Shown in pieces: positions 21,799 through 32,532 of a DNA stretch of 64,000 nucleotides. A model generated the notes under the pieces. It was not told the DNA's origin. It saw nothing but the letters and a program-made list of their open reading frames with translations, and searched no databases. Source of the DNA: Geoalkalibacter subterraneus (GTDB lineage Bacteria > Desulfobacterota > Desulfuromonadia > Desulfuromonadales > Geoalkalibacteraceae); contig NZ_CP010311.1 in NCBI RefSeq assembly GCF_000827125.1, positions 1,984,001 through 2,048,000 on the forward strand, in the 5' to 3' direction. Positions within the stretch are counted from its first letter, which is position 1; every line of letters begins with the position of its first letter. Both the position numbers and the translations under genes were made by a program.

Positions 21799-22683
21799 CT
21801 ACGAGCAAAGCGCGCCGCGGAAATCTCCCGCAAGCGGCTTCACGAAGATCTTCTTGGGGGTCGTGCTGTAGCTCTTTCCCCTGCGCGCCAGACCTTGGCC
21901 GGTCGTCATCCCCAGGTACTGCCAGTTCGCTGCCAGATAACAGGTCCCTGCATAAAGCTCAGGGTCCACGAACGTTTCCAACAGCAGCGGCCGATATCCC
22001 CAACGTTTGTGCCAATCGTCCCCGATGCGCCTTGCCGCCTTCCCTAAGGTGTGGCTTGCCAGGTTTTTCACCTGTACCCAGGGAAACACCAGAAAACGGC
22101 TGTTGTTGATGACGAACCCCAGGTTCCTCAGTCGCTCATCCTTGCTCCAGCCGATAAAGCGATCCCGCTCCTGCAACGACTTCGCCGCGCCGCAAAACAG
22201 CAGACACCCCAAAAGCCCCCTCTCGCTCTCGATGAAGTAGCGTTGGAAACAGCCGATGGGAGGCGTGTACCCCAGGTAGTGATAGCGGCTCACATACTCG
22301 TTCCATAGATCGGCCGCATCCTTGCTGTCCGCCCCTGCCAGCCGAACCGGTCCGATCTCTGCGACGCTGCCTTTTACCGCCGTGGTCGCCTCCGTTCTGC
22401 GCGTCGGCTTCGGCTGCTTCTTCAGCCCCGCTCCCGGGGCGATGGTCCGCTTCCGCGGAAGCTTCAGCAATCCCTGCTGTTCGAGCTTCTCCAGTAGCTT
22501 CAGGCAGGCATCCCTCTTCAAACTCCCCGAAGCGGTGCGCCAATCCAGGTGCTCACAAATGGTAAATGCCAGTTCGAATCGGCTCAATCCTGAACATGTC
22601 GAAACCGTTTCCTGAATCGCCTCCACTTCTTCAGGACCGATGGTTCTCCCGCAGTGAACCAGTTGCTTCCTCTCGTCTCTCAT
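21799..22683 (-). CDS. DruA-like DUF4338 protein carried by the IS (copy 3)
   Basis: Third identical copy of the 294-residue DUF4338 protein described at 16235-17119. It lies nearest to ppsA, 295 bp from that gene's 3' end. Confidence 0.8.
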   Translation of the reverse strand: MRDERKQLVHCGRTIGPEEVEAIQETVSTCSGLSRFELAFTICEHLDWRTASGSLKRDACLKLLEKLEQQGLLKLPRKRTIAPGAGLKKQPKPTRRTEATTAVKGSVAEIGPVRLAGADSKDAADLWNEYVSRYHYLGYTPPIGCFQRYFIESERGLLGCLLFCGAAKSLQERDRFIGWSKDERLRNLGFVINNSRFLVFPWVQVKNLASHTLGKAARRIGDDWHKRWGYRPLLLETFVDPELYAGTCYLAANWQYLGMTTGQGLARRGKSYSTTPKKIFVKPLAGDFRGALCS

Positions 22684-22925
22684 GGCGCAGCCTCCTGGGT
22701 GAAATCACAGTCATGCCACGCTACCTTAGCGAAAAGCCGAAGCGTTGTCTAGGGTTGTTTTGCGACAAAATATTTTAGAGTCCCCCCGGAGTAGCGCTGT
22801 TTATCGGCGTAGGGAATTTCATGCGTCAGCACTGCCTTTTACTGAACCACAGGATAGTCGTCTTCAGTGCCACAATACGTCACATTGGCGCCGGAAAGGA
22901 TTCTGATCAAGGCAAATAGCCATGT

Positions 22926-22962
22926 TATCCCCCCTCCCACCCCCCCCCGCTGGGGGGGGCTG
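22926..22962. repeat. C-run/G-run hairpin repeat downstream of ppsA
   Basis: A perfect CCCCCCCC-GCT-GGGGGGGG hairpin (22941-22948 with 22952-22959) preceded by TCCCCCCTCCCA. A closely similar element lies at 49098-49132, so this is a dispersed palindromic repeat. It lies 16 bp past the ppsA stop and may act as its transcript end, though no T-run follows. The remaining ~90 bp to the IS show nothing recognisable. Confidence 0.65.
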
Positions 22963-22977
22963 AATGGTCAGCGGAAA

Positions 22978-25365
22978 TTACAACCGTTTTTCTACTTCGG
23001 CCACCCGCCGGATCACTCCGATCACGCTGTCAGGATTCAGCGAAATTGAATCGATCCCCTCCTCAACCAGAAACGCGGCGAAATCGGGGTAGTCGCTTGG
23101 CGCCTGACCGCAGATGCCGATCTTGGTGCCGGTCTTGTTGGCGGCCCGGATCGCCTGGGCGATGGTTTTTTTCACGGCTTCATCACGCTCGTCGAACACC
23201 TCCTTGAGCACCGCGCTGTCGCGGTCGACGCCGAGAGTGAGCTGGGTCAGGTCGTTGGAACCGATGGAGAAGCCGTCGAAACGCTCGGCAAACTGCTCGG
23301 CCAGCACCACGTTGGAGGGGATCTCCACCATCACATAAACCTCGAGCCCCTTCTGCCCGCGCACCAGCCCCTCTTCGGCCATGACTTCAAGAACCCGGTC
23401 GGCCTCCTTGAGCGTGCGGCAGAAGGGAATCATCACAACCACGTTGCCAAGGCCGATCTTTTCGCGCACCCGCCTGATCGCGGCGCATTCGAGTGCAAAT
23501 CCGGCGCGGTAATGTTCGCTGTAGTAGCGCGATGCGCCCCGGAAGCCGAGCATCGGGTTCTCTTCGGAAAACTCGAACTGGCGCCCGCCGATGAGATCGG
23601 CGTACTCATTGGTCTTGAAGTCGCTCATGCGCACAATGACCGGATCGGGATACTGGCTCGCCGCAATCATCGCGATCCCCTGGGCGAGCTGGTCGATGAA
23701 ATACTCGCTCTTGTCGTCATAGTGACGGGTCAGCTCGCGAATCTGTCGTTTTGCGTCCTTGTCTTCCAGCTCATCGTATTTCAGCAATGCCATGGGATGA
23801 GCCTTGATCTGGTTGTTGATGATGAATTCCATCCGGGCCAGCCCGATCCCCCGGCAGGGCAGACGCCACCAGCGCGATGCCGCTGCAGGGCTTGCAATAT
23901 TCATCATGATCTGAGTTTTGGTTTCAGGCAGATCGTCGAGGTTCACCTCCGTCTCCTCGTACTCGAGAATCCCTTCGTAGATCTTGCCCTGATCCCCCTC
24001 GGCGCACGACAGCGTCACCTCCTGCCCATCCTTGAGTTCGCCCGTGCCATGCTCAGTGCCGATGACCGCCGCGATCCCCAGCTCGCGGCTGACGATGGCG
24101 GCATGAGAGGTGCGGCCGCCATGATCGGTGATAATGCCGGCCGCTTTTTTCATGATCGGCACCCAGTCGGGGTCGGTCATCCCGGTGACCAGGATGTTGC
24201 CGTCCTCGAAGCGTTCAATTTCGCTTGCGCTCTTGATCACCTGCACTTTGCCCGCTGCGACCGACTCACCGATCGCCATGCCTGTGAGCAGTACCTCGCC
24301 CTTCTGTTTGAGGTGATAGCTTTTCAGGACGCCCGCTTCTTTGCGCGATTGCACCGTTTCAGGGCGTGCCTGAACGATGAACAGCTCTCCGCTGTCGCCG
24401 TCCTTGGCCCATTCCATATCCATCGGCGTGCCGTAATGGCGCTCGATGACCGCCGCCCAGCGCGCAAGCTGCAGGATTTCATCATCGGAGAGCACAAAGG
24501 AATGTCTCTCTCTGGCTGAAGTCTCGACATTGCGGGTGGTGTTGCCAGCGCCGCGCGCGTACACCATCTTCTTCTCTTTTCCGCCGATGGTTTTATTCAG
24601 AATCGGTCTCAGGGTCTTGTCCTGCAGCAGCGGCTTGAACACCGTGTAATTGTCCGGCGTCACCGATCCCTGCACGACGTTTTCTCCCAGACCCCAGGCT
24701 GCATCGATCACCACCACATCGGGGAAGCCGGTATCGGTATCGATAGAGAACATCACTCCCGCACCGGCCTTGTCCGAGCGCACCATCTTCTGTACCCCCA
24801 CCGACAAGGCCACCTGCATGTGATCGAAGCCCTTGTTTTCACGGTAGCTGATGGCGCGGTCGGTAAAGAGCGAAGCGTAGCATTTGCGGCAGGCGTCGAG
24901 CAGTTCTTCCTCTCCGGTGATGTTGAGAAAGGTTTCCTGCTGCCCGGCAAAGCTGGCATCGGGGAGGTCTTCAGCGGTCGCGCTACTGCGAACCGCCACA
25001 TCGACCTCCTCTTCGCCACTGCGTCGGCAGAGTTCCCGGTAGGCATCGCGTATGGCGATGGCAGTCTCATCAGGCCATTTTCCTCTTCTGATCATGCGGC
25101 GGATCGTATCGCCCGTCTTGTGCAGCGTCTTGTCGCCTTTACGGTATTCCTCAAGTCGCTGACGGATCTTTTCCTCCAGATTATTTTCTGTGATATAGCG
25201 ACGATAGGCATCCGCAGTGGTCGCAAATCCGTCAGGCACACAGATCCCCTCGGACTTGAGCGTCCTGATCATTTCGCCCAGGGAGGCGTTCTTGCCTCCG
25301 ACAAGGGCAACGTCTTTATTGTTGAGAGTTTCGAACCAGCGGATCGAATCGTTGCGCTTCGTCAT
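22978..25365 (-). CDS. ppsA: Phosphoenolpyruvate synthase
   Basis: It converts pyruvate and ATP to phosphoenolpyruvate, AMP and phosphate, for gluconeogenesis. The 795-residue protein has the full order: an N-terminal ATP-binding domain (LVGGKNASLGEMI; VAVRSSATAEDLPDASFAGQ near residue 125), the phosphohistidine domain (GGRTSHAAIVSRELGIAAVIG near residue 420), and a C-terminal PEP-binding barrel ending with FSIGSNDLTQLTLGVDRDS and GICGQAPSDYP. It is monocistronic and divergent from the N-ATPase operon. The IS array ends about 140 bp past its stop and does not touch it. Confidence 0.96.
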   Translation of the reverse strand: MTKRNDSIRWFETLNNKDVALVGGKNASLGEMIRTLKSEGICVPDGFATTADAYRRYITENNLEEKIRQRLEEYRKGDKTLHKTGDTIRRMIRRGKWPDETAIAIRDAYRELCRRSGEEEVDVAVRSSATAEDLPDASFAGQQETFLNITGEEELLDACRKCYASLFTDRAISYRENKGFDHMQVALSVGVQKMVRSDKAGAGVMFSIDTDTGFPDVVVIDAAWGLGENVVQGSVTPDNYTVFKPLLQDKTLRPILNKTIGGKEKKMVYARGAGNTTRNVETSARERHSFVLSDDEILQLARWAAVIERHYGTPMDMEWAKDGDSGELFIVQARPETVQSRKEAGVLKSYHLKQKGEVLLTGMAIGESVAAGKVQVIKSASEIERFEDGNILVTGMTDPDWVPIMKKAAGIITDHGGRTSHAAIVSRELGIAAVIGTEHGTGELKDGQEVTLSCAEGDQGKIYEGILEYEETEVNLDDLPETKTQIMMNIASPAAASRWWRLPCRGIGLARMEFIINNQIKAHPMALLKYDELEDKDAKRQIRELTRHYDDKSEYFIDQLAQGIAMIAASQYPDPVIVRMSDFKTNEYADLIGGRQFEFSEENPMLGFRGASRYYSEHYRAGFALECAAIRRVREKIGLGNVVVMIPFCRTLKEADRVLEVMAEEGLVRGQKGLEVYVMVEIPSNVVLAEQFAERFDGFSIGSNDLTQLTLGVDRDSAVLKEVFDERDEAVKKTIAQAIRAANKTGTKIGICGQAPSDYPDFAAFLVEEGIDSISLNPDSVIGVIRRVAEVEKRL

Positions 25366-25490
25366 CTGTTTCCTCCTTTAATATCACCTGAACCCGTTAT
25401 ATTTCGTTGTATCAGTCAGATACACTCTGTCAAATCCAGAAACGGCGATTTCGGGGACGTTCTGGTTTTTCCGGCCGGCGCCGGCGGTTC

Positions 25491-25518
25491 TTGACAAACA
25501 CCCGACTCACGATAAGTT
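25491..25518 (+). promoter_or_regulatory. Candidate N-ATPase operon promoter
   Basis: TTGACA (25491-25496) and TAAGTT (25513-25518) are 16 bp apart, ~48 bp upstream of atpD. A GC-rich palindrome (GCCGGCGCCGGC) lies just upstream at about 25474-25485, between this promoter and ppsA. The -10 is weak, hence moderate confidence. Confidence 0.45.
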
Positions 25519-25541
25519 CTGATCATGTGCGAAATAACTGA

Positions 25542-27424
<1,883 letters not shown>

Positions 27425-27453
27425 ACCTTCCAACATAAATCAGGACAGAGATT

Positions 27454-27813
27454 TTGACTGAAGAGAAGAAAAACAGCGACCCCCACGAGGAGTTCCGGCG
27501 CAAGGTCAAAGAAACACAGAAGCGCAAGCTGCGCGCCCGGAGCCAGGGGGATCAGGGCGTATGGTTCGGGCTTGGCATGTTCGGGCTGGTGGGCTGGTCG
27601 GTGACGATCCCGGCCCTGATTGCCATCGCCGTAGGGGTCTGGATCGACGCCCGCTTCAAGAGTCAGTATTCGTGGACCCTGATGATGCTGGTTATCGGCA
27701 TCGGCGTCGGATGTTTCAACGCCTGGTACTGGATCTCCCGCGAGCGACAGAGCATCGAAGATCAATTTACCCATGATCAGAAAGAACCACCCAGGCAGGA
27801 AAAAAAGAAATGA
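27454..27813 (+). CDS. atpQ: N-ATPase subunit AtpQ (AtpI/AtpZ-like membrane protein)
   Basis: A 119-residue protein with a basic, charged N-terminus (EEFRRKVKETQKRKLRARSQ) and two membrane segments (WFGLGMFGLVGWSVTIPALIAIAVG and WTLMMLVIGIGVGCFNAWYW). It corresponds to the AtpQ/AtpI-like gene of N-ATPase operons, probably an assembly factor for the c ring. The start is TTG behind AGGACAG. It overlaps atpR by 4 bp. Confidence 0.85.
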   Translation: MTEEKKNSDPHEEFRRKVKETQKRKLRARSQGDQGVWFGLGMFGLVGWSVTIPALIAIAVGVWIDARFKSQYSWTLMMLVIGIGVGCFNAWYWISRERQSIEDQFTHDQKEPPRQEKKK

Positions 27814-28124
27814 AGATTGAATTGTGGCAACTGGCGGCCGCCCTTGCGGCGGGAAGCGCCATCGGCTTTTTCTATTTCGGCGGCCTGTGGCTGACAGTGA
27901 CGCGAATTCCCGTCAGCCGCAATCCGCACCTGCTGCTCATCGGTAGTTTCTTTCTGCGCCTAACCGTCACCCTGGCTGCTTTTTATGCCCTGGTTCCCTG
28001 GGGTTGGCAGGCCATGGCTGCCGCTCTGGTCGGTCTGCTGATGACCCGGCAGATACTGACCCGACTCAAGGGAAAGGCGACGGTGACGCGTAATGCGGGC
28101 TCTCAGGCAGCCGACAACTTTTAA
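27810..28124 (+). CDS. atpR: N-ATPase subunit AtpR
   Basis: AtpR is specific to N-ATPase operons: a small membrane protein with three predicted helices, proposed to contact the c ring during assembly or to carry charge near the ion path. This 104-residue protein shows the family style, with GSAIGFFYFGGLWLTVTRIP in the first helix region, then LLLIGSFFLRLTVTLAAFYAL with an arginine inside the second helix. Its position between atpQ and atpB is diagnostic. Confidence 0.88.
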   Translation: MKIELWQLAAALAAGSAIGFFYFGGLWLTVTRIPVSRNPHLLLIGSFFLRLTVTLAAFYALVPWGWQAMAAALVGLLMTRQILTRLKGKATVTRNAGSQAADNF

Positions 28125-28150
28125 ATCCTTCAATCTCGAGTCTTGATTTT

Positions 28151-28873
28151 ATGGAAATCACCCCGGATGCTTTCATTTACTGGCAGCATGGTTTTGCCAG
28201 GCTCAATTCCACCATTGTCGTGACCTGGCTCAATATGGTTCTGCTGGTCGGGGCCTCGGCGTTGGTGACCCTGCGCCTGACCTCCGGTGAAAAACTCGGA
28301 CGAGGCCAGAACCTGCTGGAAGTGGTGGTGAGCAACATCCGCCAACAAATCAGTGATATGGGACTTAAACCGGTCGATGAGTTCCTCCCCTTCATCGGCA
28401 CGCTCTTTCTTTTTATCCTGCTGCCGAACGTGCTCTCGGTGGTTCCCGGCTATCGCGCGCCAACGGGTTCACTGTCCACCACGGCCGCCCTGGCGATCTG
28501 CGTCTTTGTCGCTGTGCCGATCTGGGGCATCCGGCGTCGGGGGCTGATCGGCTACCTCAAACTCTATATCCAGCCCACCCCTTTCATGCTTCCATTCAAC
28601 CTCATGGGGGAGCTGTCACGCACTCTGGCCCTGGCAGTGCGCCTGTTCGGCAACATCATGAGCGGGGCCATGATTGCCGGCATTCTGCTGTCTCTCGCCC
28701 CCCTGTTCTTCCCCGTCCTGATGAATATCCTGGGTCTGATCACGGGGGTGATCCAGGCTTACATTTTTGCGGTTCTGGCTGCGGTTTACCTGGCAGCTGC
28801 CGCCCGGGCGCACCAGGACCAGGAAAAAAAGAGCGAGCAACAACAAGATAAAGGAGGATCATCCCATGGATAG
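28151..28873 (+). CDS. atpB: N-ATPase Fo subunit a
   Basis: The stator subunit that forms the ion half-channels. The 240-residue protein is hydrophobic with about five membrane helices. The essential arginine sits in SRTLALAVRLFGNIMSGAMI near residues 156-175, and the last helix is GVIQAYIFAVLAAVYLAAA. The C-terminal tail is charged (HQDQEKKSEQQQDKGGSS). It overlaps atpE by 8 bp. Confidence 0.95.
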   Translation: MEITPDAFIYWQHGFARLNSTIVVTWLNMVLLVGASALVTLRLTSGEKLGRGQNLLEVVVSNIRQQISDMGLKPVDEFLPFIGTLFLFILLPNVLSVVPGYRAPTGSLSTTAALAICVFVAVPIWGIRRRGLIGYLKLYIQPTPFMLPFNLMGELSRTLALAVRLFGNIMSGAMIAGILLSLAPLFFPVLMNILGLITGVIQAYIFAVLAAVYLAAAARAHQDQEKKSEQQQDKGGSSHG

Positions 28874-29147
28874 TCTTGGTTGGGTCGCAGTCGCCTCCAT
28901 CATCAGCAGCGGCTTGTGTATCGGAATCGGCGCCATCGGCCCCGCGCTCGGTGAAGGGCGTGCTCTTGCTCAGGCGCTCCAGGCCATGGCGCAGCAGCCC
29001 GATGAAACCAACACCATCACCCGCACCCTGTTCGTCGGCCTGGCGATGGTCGAATCGACAGCGATCTATGCATTTGTGGTGTCGATGATTCTGATCTTCG
29101 CCAATCCATTCTGGAACCATTTCCTGGAACAGGCCGGCGGAGGCTGA
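28866..29147 (+). CDS. atpE: N-ATPase Fo subunit c
   Basis: The rotor-ring subunit. I use ATG 28866 (AAAGGAGG 9 nt upstream), giving 93 residues in a two-helix hairpin; the open frame extends 33 codons upstream but overlaps atpB. Helix 1 carries GAIGPALGEGRALAQAL with Glu30, and helix 2 carries MVESTAIYAF with Glu63-Ser64-Thr65. The second carboxylate at position 30, where sodium-type F-ATPases have Gln, is the two-carboxylate signature of N-type c subunits. Ion preference (Na+ or H+) cannot be settled from sequence. Confidence 0.95.
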   Translation: MDSLGWVAVASIISSGLCIGIGAIGPALGEGRALAQALQAMAQQPDETNTITRTLFVGLAMVESTAIYAFVVSMILIFANPFWNHFLEQAGGG

Positions 29148-29148
29148 A

Positions 29149-30000
29149 ATGCTCATCAACTGGTTTACGGTTGTCGCGCAGATCGTCAACTTTCTCATCC
29201 TTGTTTTTCTGCTCAAGCGGTTTCTTTACAAGCCGATTGTCAAGCACATGAACGAGCGGGAGGAGAGGATCGCCGCCCGGCTGCAGGAAGCTTCGGAAAT
29301 GCGCGCCGAGGCCCAGCAGCAGATCGACGAGTTCCGTGAAAAGCAGGAAGAAATGGAGGAGCAGAGTCGGCAAAAGCTGGAAGAAGCAGAAAATGAGGCC
29401 CAGTTACGGCGGCAGGAACTCCTAGAACAGGCACGCGACCAGGTCCAAAGCAAGCGTCAGAGCTGGCTTCAGTCCCTGGAGAAAGAAAAGGAAGATTTTG
29501 CGCGCGGCCTGAAAAAACGCTCCGCCCAGGAAATTCTGCACTTTGTTCAGCGGGTTCTGCAGGACCTGGCTGATGAACCTCTGAACAACCGGCTGGCTGA
29601 AGTCCTGCTGGCACGGATGAAAAAACTCGACGATGAGGTTAAACAGAGACTTTCAAAGGCCGCCGAGGAAGGTGAAATCGAGGTTCGGTCCACCTTCGAA
29701 CTCGATACCTCCATGAAGGACAAGATCACAGCCGCTTTACGCGAATTCTATGAAAAAGACGCCGAGGTCGCTTACAAGGTAGATCACGAACAACCCCTGG
29801 GAGTCGAGGCAAATGCCGGCAGTGTTAAATTCTCTTGGAGCATCGCAGGCTACCTGGATGAACTTGAGAGCCAGGTACTGACCCTGTTCGAAGAAAAAAG
29901 TCAGCGAGAAAGCGACGAAAAAGAGGGAAAAGAGAAAACCACCGGCAATCAAGGCAACTCTGACAAGAACAATTCTCCCCAGCAACAGGGAAATGAATGA
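29149..30000 (+). CDS. atpF: N-ATPase Fo subunit b with delta-like C-terminal region
   Basis: The peripheral stalk. A single N-terminal membrane helix ([21 protein letters not shown]) is followed by a long coiled coil (about residues 40-125). At 283 residues it is much longer than the usual b (~160). The extra C-terminal region (about 120-265, including [22 protein letters not shown]) is typical of N-ATPases, which have no separate delta gene. No atpH is present in this operon. The C-terminus is a low-complexity charged tail. It starts 2 bp after atpE and overlaps atpA by 8 bp. Confidence 0.92.
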   Translation: MLINWFTVVAQIVNFLILVFLLKRFLYKPIVKHMNEREERIAARLQEASEMRAEAQQQIDEFREKQEEMEEQSRQKLEEAENEAQLRRQELLEQARDQVQSKRQSWLQSLEKEKEDFARGLKKRSAQEILHFVQRVLQDLADEPLNNRLAEVLLARMKKLDDEVKQRLSKAAEEGEIEVRSTFELDTSMKDKITAALREFYEKDAEVAYKVDHEQPLGVEANAGSVKFSWSIAGYLDELESQVLTLFEEKSQRESDEKEGKEKTTGNQGNSDKNNSPQQQGNE

Positions 30001-31558
30001 TCCTATGACTGATAAACCATCCCAGTCAGACCAGTGGCTGGATGACATATTCTCGACTCTGGAGCAGAGTCTCGATAATTTTTCGCCGCGTCTGGAACCT
30101 CGTATCGTCGGTCGGATAAGTTATGTGGGCAAAGGCATTGCCCGCGTGCGGGGCCTGGCAGGCGTCCAGGGCGAAGAACTCCTGTCATTCCCCGGCAACG
30201 CGCTTGGGCTGGCCTTCAATATCAACGTCCGCGAAATCGGCGTCGTCATGCTTGACGATTACGATCACCTGGGCGCGGGAGACGAGGTCCACCGCACCGG
30301 CCGTGTCCTCGATGTCCCGGTGGGGGAAGAGCTGATCGGCCGCGTGGTCGATCCCAGCGGCCGGGTCCGCGACAGCAAGGGTCCACTGCGCTTTCGCGAA
30401 CGACGTGCAGTGGAGCGGCCCGCCCCTGAAATCATGGACCGGGCCCCCGTGACTGTACCACTGATGACAGGCCTCAAGGCAATCGATGCGTTGATTCCCA
30501 TTGGACGCGGGCAGCGCGAGTTGATCCTCGGAGACCGCCAGACAGGAAAAACAGCCATCGCCATCGATACGATCATCAACCAGAAAGGCAAGGGGGTGCT
30601 CTGTGTCTACTGCGCCATCGGCCAGCGCGCTTCGAGCGTTGCGCGAGTCATCGCAGACCTTGAGCAACGAGGTGCCATGGACTATACCACTGTCGTGACC
30701 GTTGAGGGCGATGATGCCCCGGGCCTGCGGTTCATTGCACCTTATGCCGCGACCACCATGGCGGAATATTTCATGGAGCAGGGCGAGGACGTGCTGGTCG
30801 TCTACGACGACCTCACCCATCACGCCCGGTCCTACCGCGAACTCTCACTGCTGTTGCGCCGCCCGCCCGGACGGGAAGCCTTCCCTGGCGACATATTCTA
30901 TATTCATTCGCGCCTGCTTGAACGCTCGACCCATCTGCGCGACGAACTCGGCGGCGGGTCACTGACCGCCCTACCCATCATTGAAACCGAGGCCCAGAAT
31001 ATCTCCGCCTACATCCCGACCAACCTGATTTCCATCACCGACGGCCAGATCTATCTGTCGCCAGGGTTGTTCCGCAAAGGCGTTCTGCCGCCCATCGATA
31101 TCGGCATGTCGGTTTCGCGGGTCGGCGGCAAAACCCAGTTTCCTGCTTATCGGGCAGTCGCCGGCGATCTGCGCCTGACCTATTCGCAATTCGAGGAGCT
31201 TGAAGCTTTCTCCCGCTTTGGAACCCGGCTCGACGAGGATACCCGCAAGACACTGGAAAGAGGAAAGCGGATACGCTCTGTCCTGAAACAGCCGCAGTAT
31301 GCCCCCCTTCCCGCCGCAGAGCAGATCATCGTACTGCTTGCCGTCAACGAGGGAATTTTCGACTCCGTTCCGGATGACAAGCTGATGGAGGCTGAGACCC
31401 TGATACGCGACGGGCTGCAGCACATCCTAAAAATTGCAGACAAAATCGAGAACGGAGAAAAACTCACCGATGAAGACCTCGCGACCCTGCGACAGACAGC
31501 CTCCGAGGCGATCGCCGATCTTGTGATAGATTCTGAGAACCACAGCGAGGCTGAATAA
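29993..31558 (+). CDS. atpA: N-ATPase F1 subunit alpha
   Basis: The nucleotide-binding, non-catalytic alpha subunit. The 521-residue protein has the Walker [21 protein letters not shown] near residue 175. The alpha-specific [22 protein letters not shown] segment near residue 370 includes the conserved Arg that completes the beta catalytic site. Length is normal. It overlaps the end of atpF by 8 bp, so the chosen start is translationally coupled. Confidence 0.96.
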   Translation: MNDPMTDKPSQSDQWLDDIFSTLEQSLDNFSPRLEPRIVGRISYVGKGIARVRGLAGVQGEELLSFPGNALGLAFNINVREIGVVMLDDYDHLGAGDEVHRTGRVLDVPVGEELIGRVVDPSGRVRDSKGPLRFRERRAVERPAPEIMDRAPVTVPLMTGLKAIDALIPIGRGQRELILGDRQTGKTAIAIDTIINQKGKGVLCVYCAIGQRASSVARVIADLEQRGAMDYTTVVTVEGDDAPGLRFIAPYAATTMAEYFMEQGEDVLVVYDDLTHHARSYRELSLLLRRPPGREAFPGDIFYIHSRLLERSTHLRDELGGGSLTALPIIETEAQNISAYIPTNLISITDGQIYLSPGLFRKGVLPPIDIGMSVSRVGGKTQFPAYRAVAGDLRLTYSQFEELEAFSRFGTRLDEDTRKTLERGKRIRSVLKQPQYAPLPAAEQIIVLLAVNEGIFDSVPDDKLMEAETLIRDGLQHILKIADKIENGEKLTDEDLATLRQTASEAIADLVIDSENHSEAE

Positions 31559-31579
31559 CGCCGCTGCCAGGGAGAGTGA

Positions 31580-32476
31580 TTGGACATGCAGACCCTTCAG
31601 GACATGGAACGCAAGCTCAAGAGCGCTGACGATCTGCATACCGTCGTGCGAACCATGAAATCTTTGGCGGCCGTGAGCATTCGCCAGTACGAGGACGCGA
31701 CCCGTTCCCTGGACCGGTATTTCGAGTCGGTGGAAATGGGACTCAGGGCGGCTTTGCGCACTCATCCGCTGGTAGGGAATCAGAAAGAACCGCATAAAAC
31801 CCTGATCATTGTCTTCGGATCGGATCAGGGTATGGCCGGCCGCTTTAACGAAGCGATTGTTGAATTCGTACAGGCCGCCCGCCATGAAATGAAAATCAAG
31901 GATGATCGCCTGCTGACCTGGGTGATCGGTGCCAAAGCCCATGGTCTGATGGAAGATACGATCGGTAAAGTCAACCAGTTTTTCTCCCTTCCTCCCTCGG
32001 CCGAAGGCATCTCACCCAAAGTCCAGCAGATCCTTCTGCTTCTCGCTGAAATTCGCAAAAAGCATGGGGAACTTCGACTGATTCTGTTTCATAATCATCC
32101 TGCCGGGGGATCGTCCTATACCCAGCATCGGGTCAATCTGCTGCCGCCTGATCAAAAGTGGCTTAAGGATCTTGGCGGCCGGCAATGGGTTGACCGTCAG
32201 ATCCCTCTCTACACCCTGCCCTGGGAGGAGCTGTTCGGCGCATTGATCGGCGAATACCTTTTTGTCGCCTTTTTTCGTGCCTTCGCATCATCAATGGCCG
32301 CTGAAAATGCCGCCCGCCTGGCGTCAATGCAGAGAGCCGAAAAAAATATCGAAGAGACCAAGGAAGAACTGACCCGGACCTTTCACACCCTGCGCCAGAA
32401 TACGATCTCCGAAGAACTCTTTGATGTTATTTCCGGGTTCGAGGCCTTGAGCGAAACTTCAGAAGATTCGAGGTGA
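31580..32476 (+). CDS. atpG: N-ATPase F1 subunit gamma
   Basis: The central rotor shaft. The 298-residue protein shows N- and C-terminal helices that pair into a coiled coil (DMERKLKSADDLHTVVRTMKSL at the start; AENAARLASMQRAEKNIEET near 240-265) around a Rossmann-like middle part (TLIIVFGSDQGMAGRFN). It is divergent from standard gamma but typical for N-ATPases. The start is TTG 31580 behind GGGAGAG; ATG 31586 (MQTLQDM) is an alternative. It is the last gene of the operon. Confidence 0.9.
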   Translation: MDMQTLQDMERKLKSADDLHTVVRTMKSLAAVSIRQYEDATRSLDRYFESVEMGLRAALRTHPLVGNQKEPHKTLIIVFGSDQGMAGRFNEAIVEFVQAARHEMKIKDDRLLTWVIGAKAHGLMEDTIGKVNQFFSLPPSAEGISPKVQQILLLLAEIRKKHGELRLILFHNHPAGGSSYTQHRVNLLPPDQKWLKDLGGRQWVDRQIPLYTLPWEELFGALIGEYLFVAFFRAFASSMAAENAARLASMQRAEKNIEETKEELTRTFHTLRQNTISEELFDVISGFEALSETSEDSR

Positions 32477-32532
32477 ATGCTTCCATCCAATCTATCGATA
32501 TCATCATGGAAAATCGCAACAGGAAGGATACC

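Larger units (their letters stand above)
20060..22834 (-). mobile_element. Two-gene DDE insertion sequence, tandem copy 3
   Basis: Third 2775-bp copy, ending with the same right inverted repeat at 22834. Its right flank is CCTTTTA, not the TCCCGGA spacer, so the array as a whole has no matching target duplication on this side. Confidence 0.9.

Noticed and set aside
14687-22683. A Druantia defence system
   Set aside because: Only the DruA-like protein is present; no druB-druE or large DruE helicase. The genes sit inside IS elements with inverted repeats.
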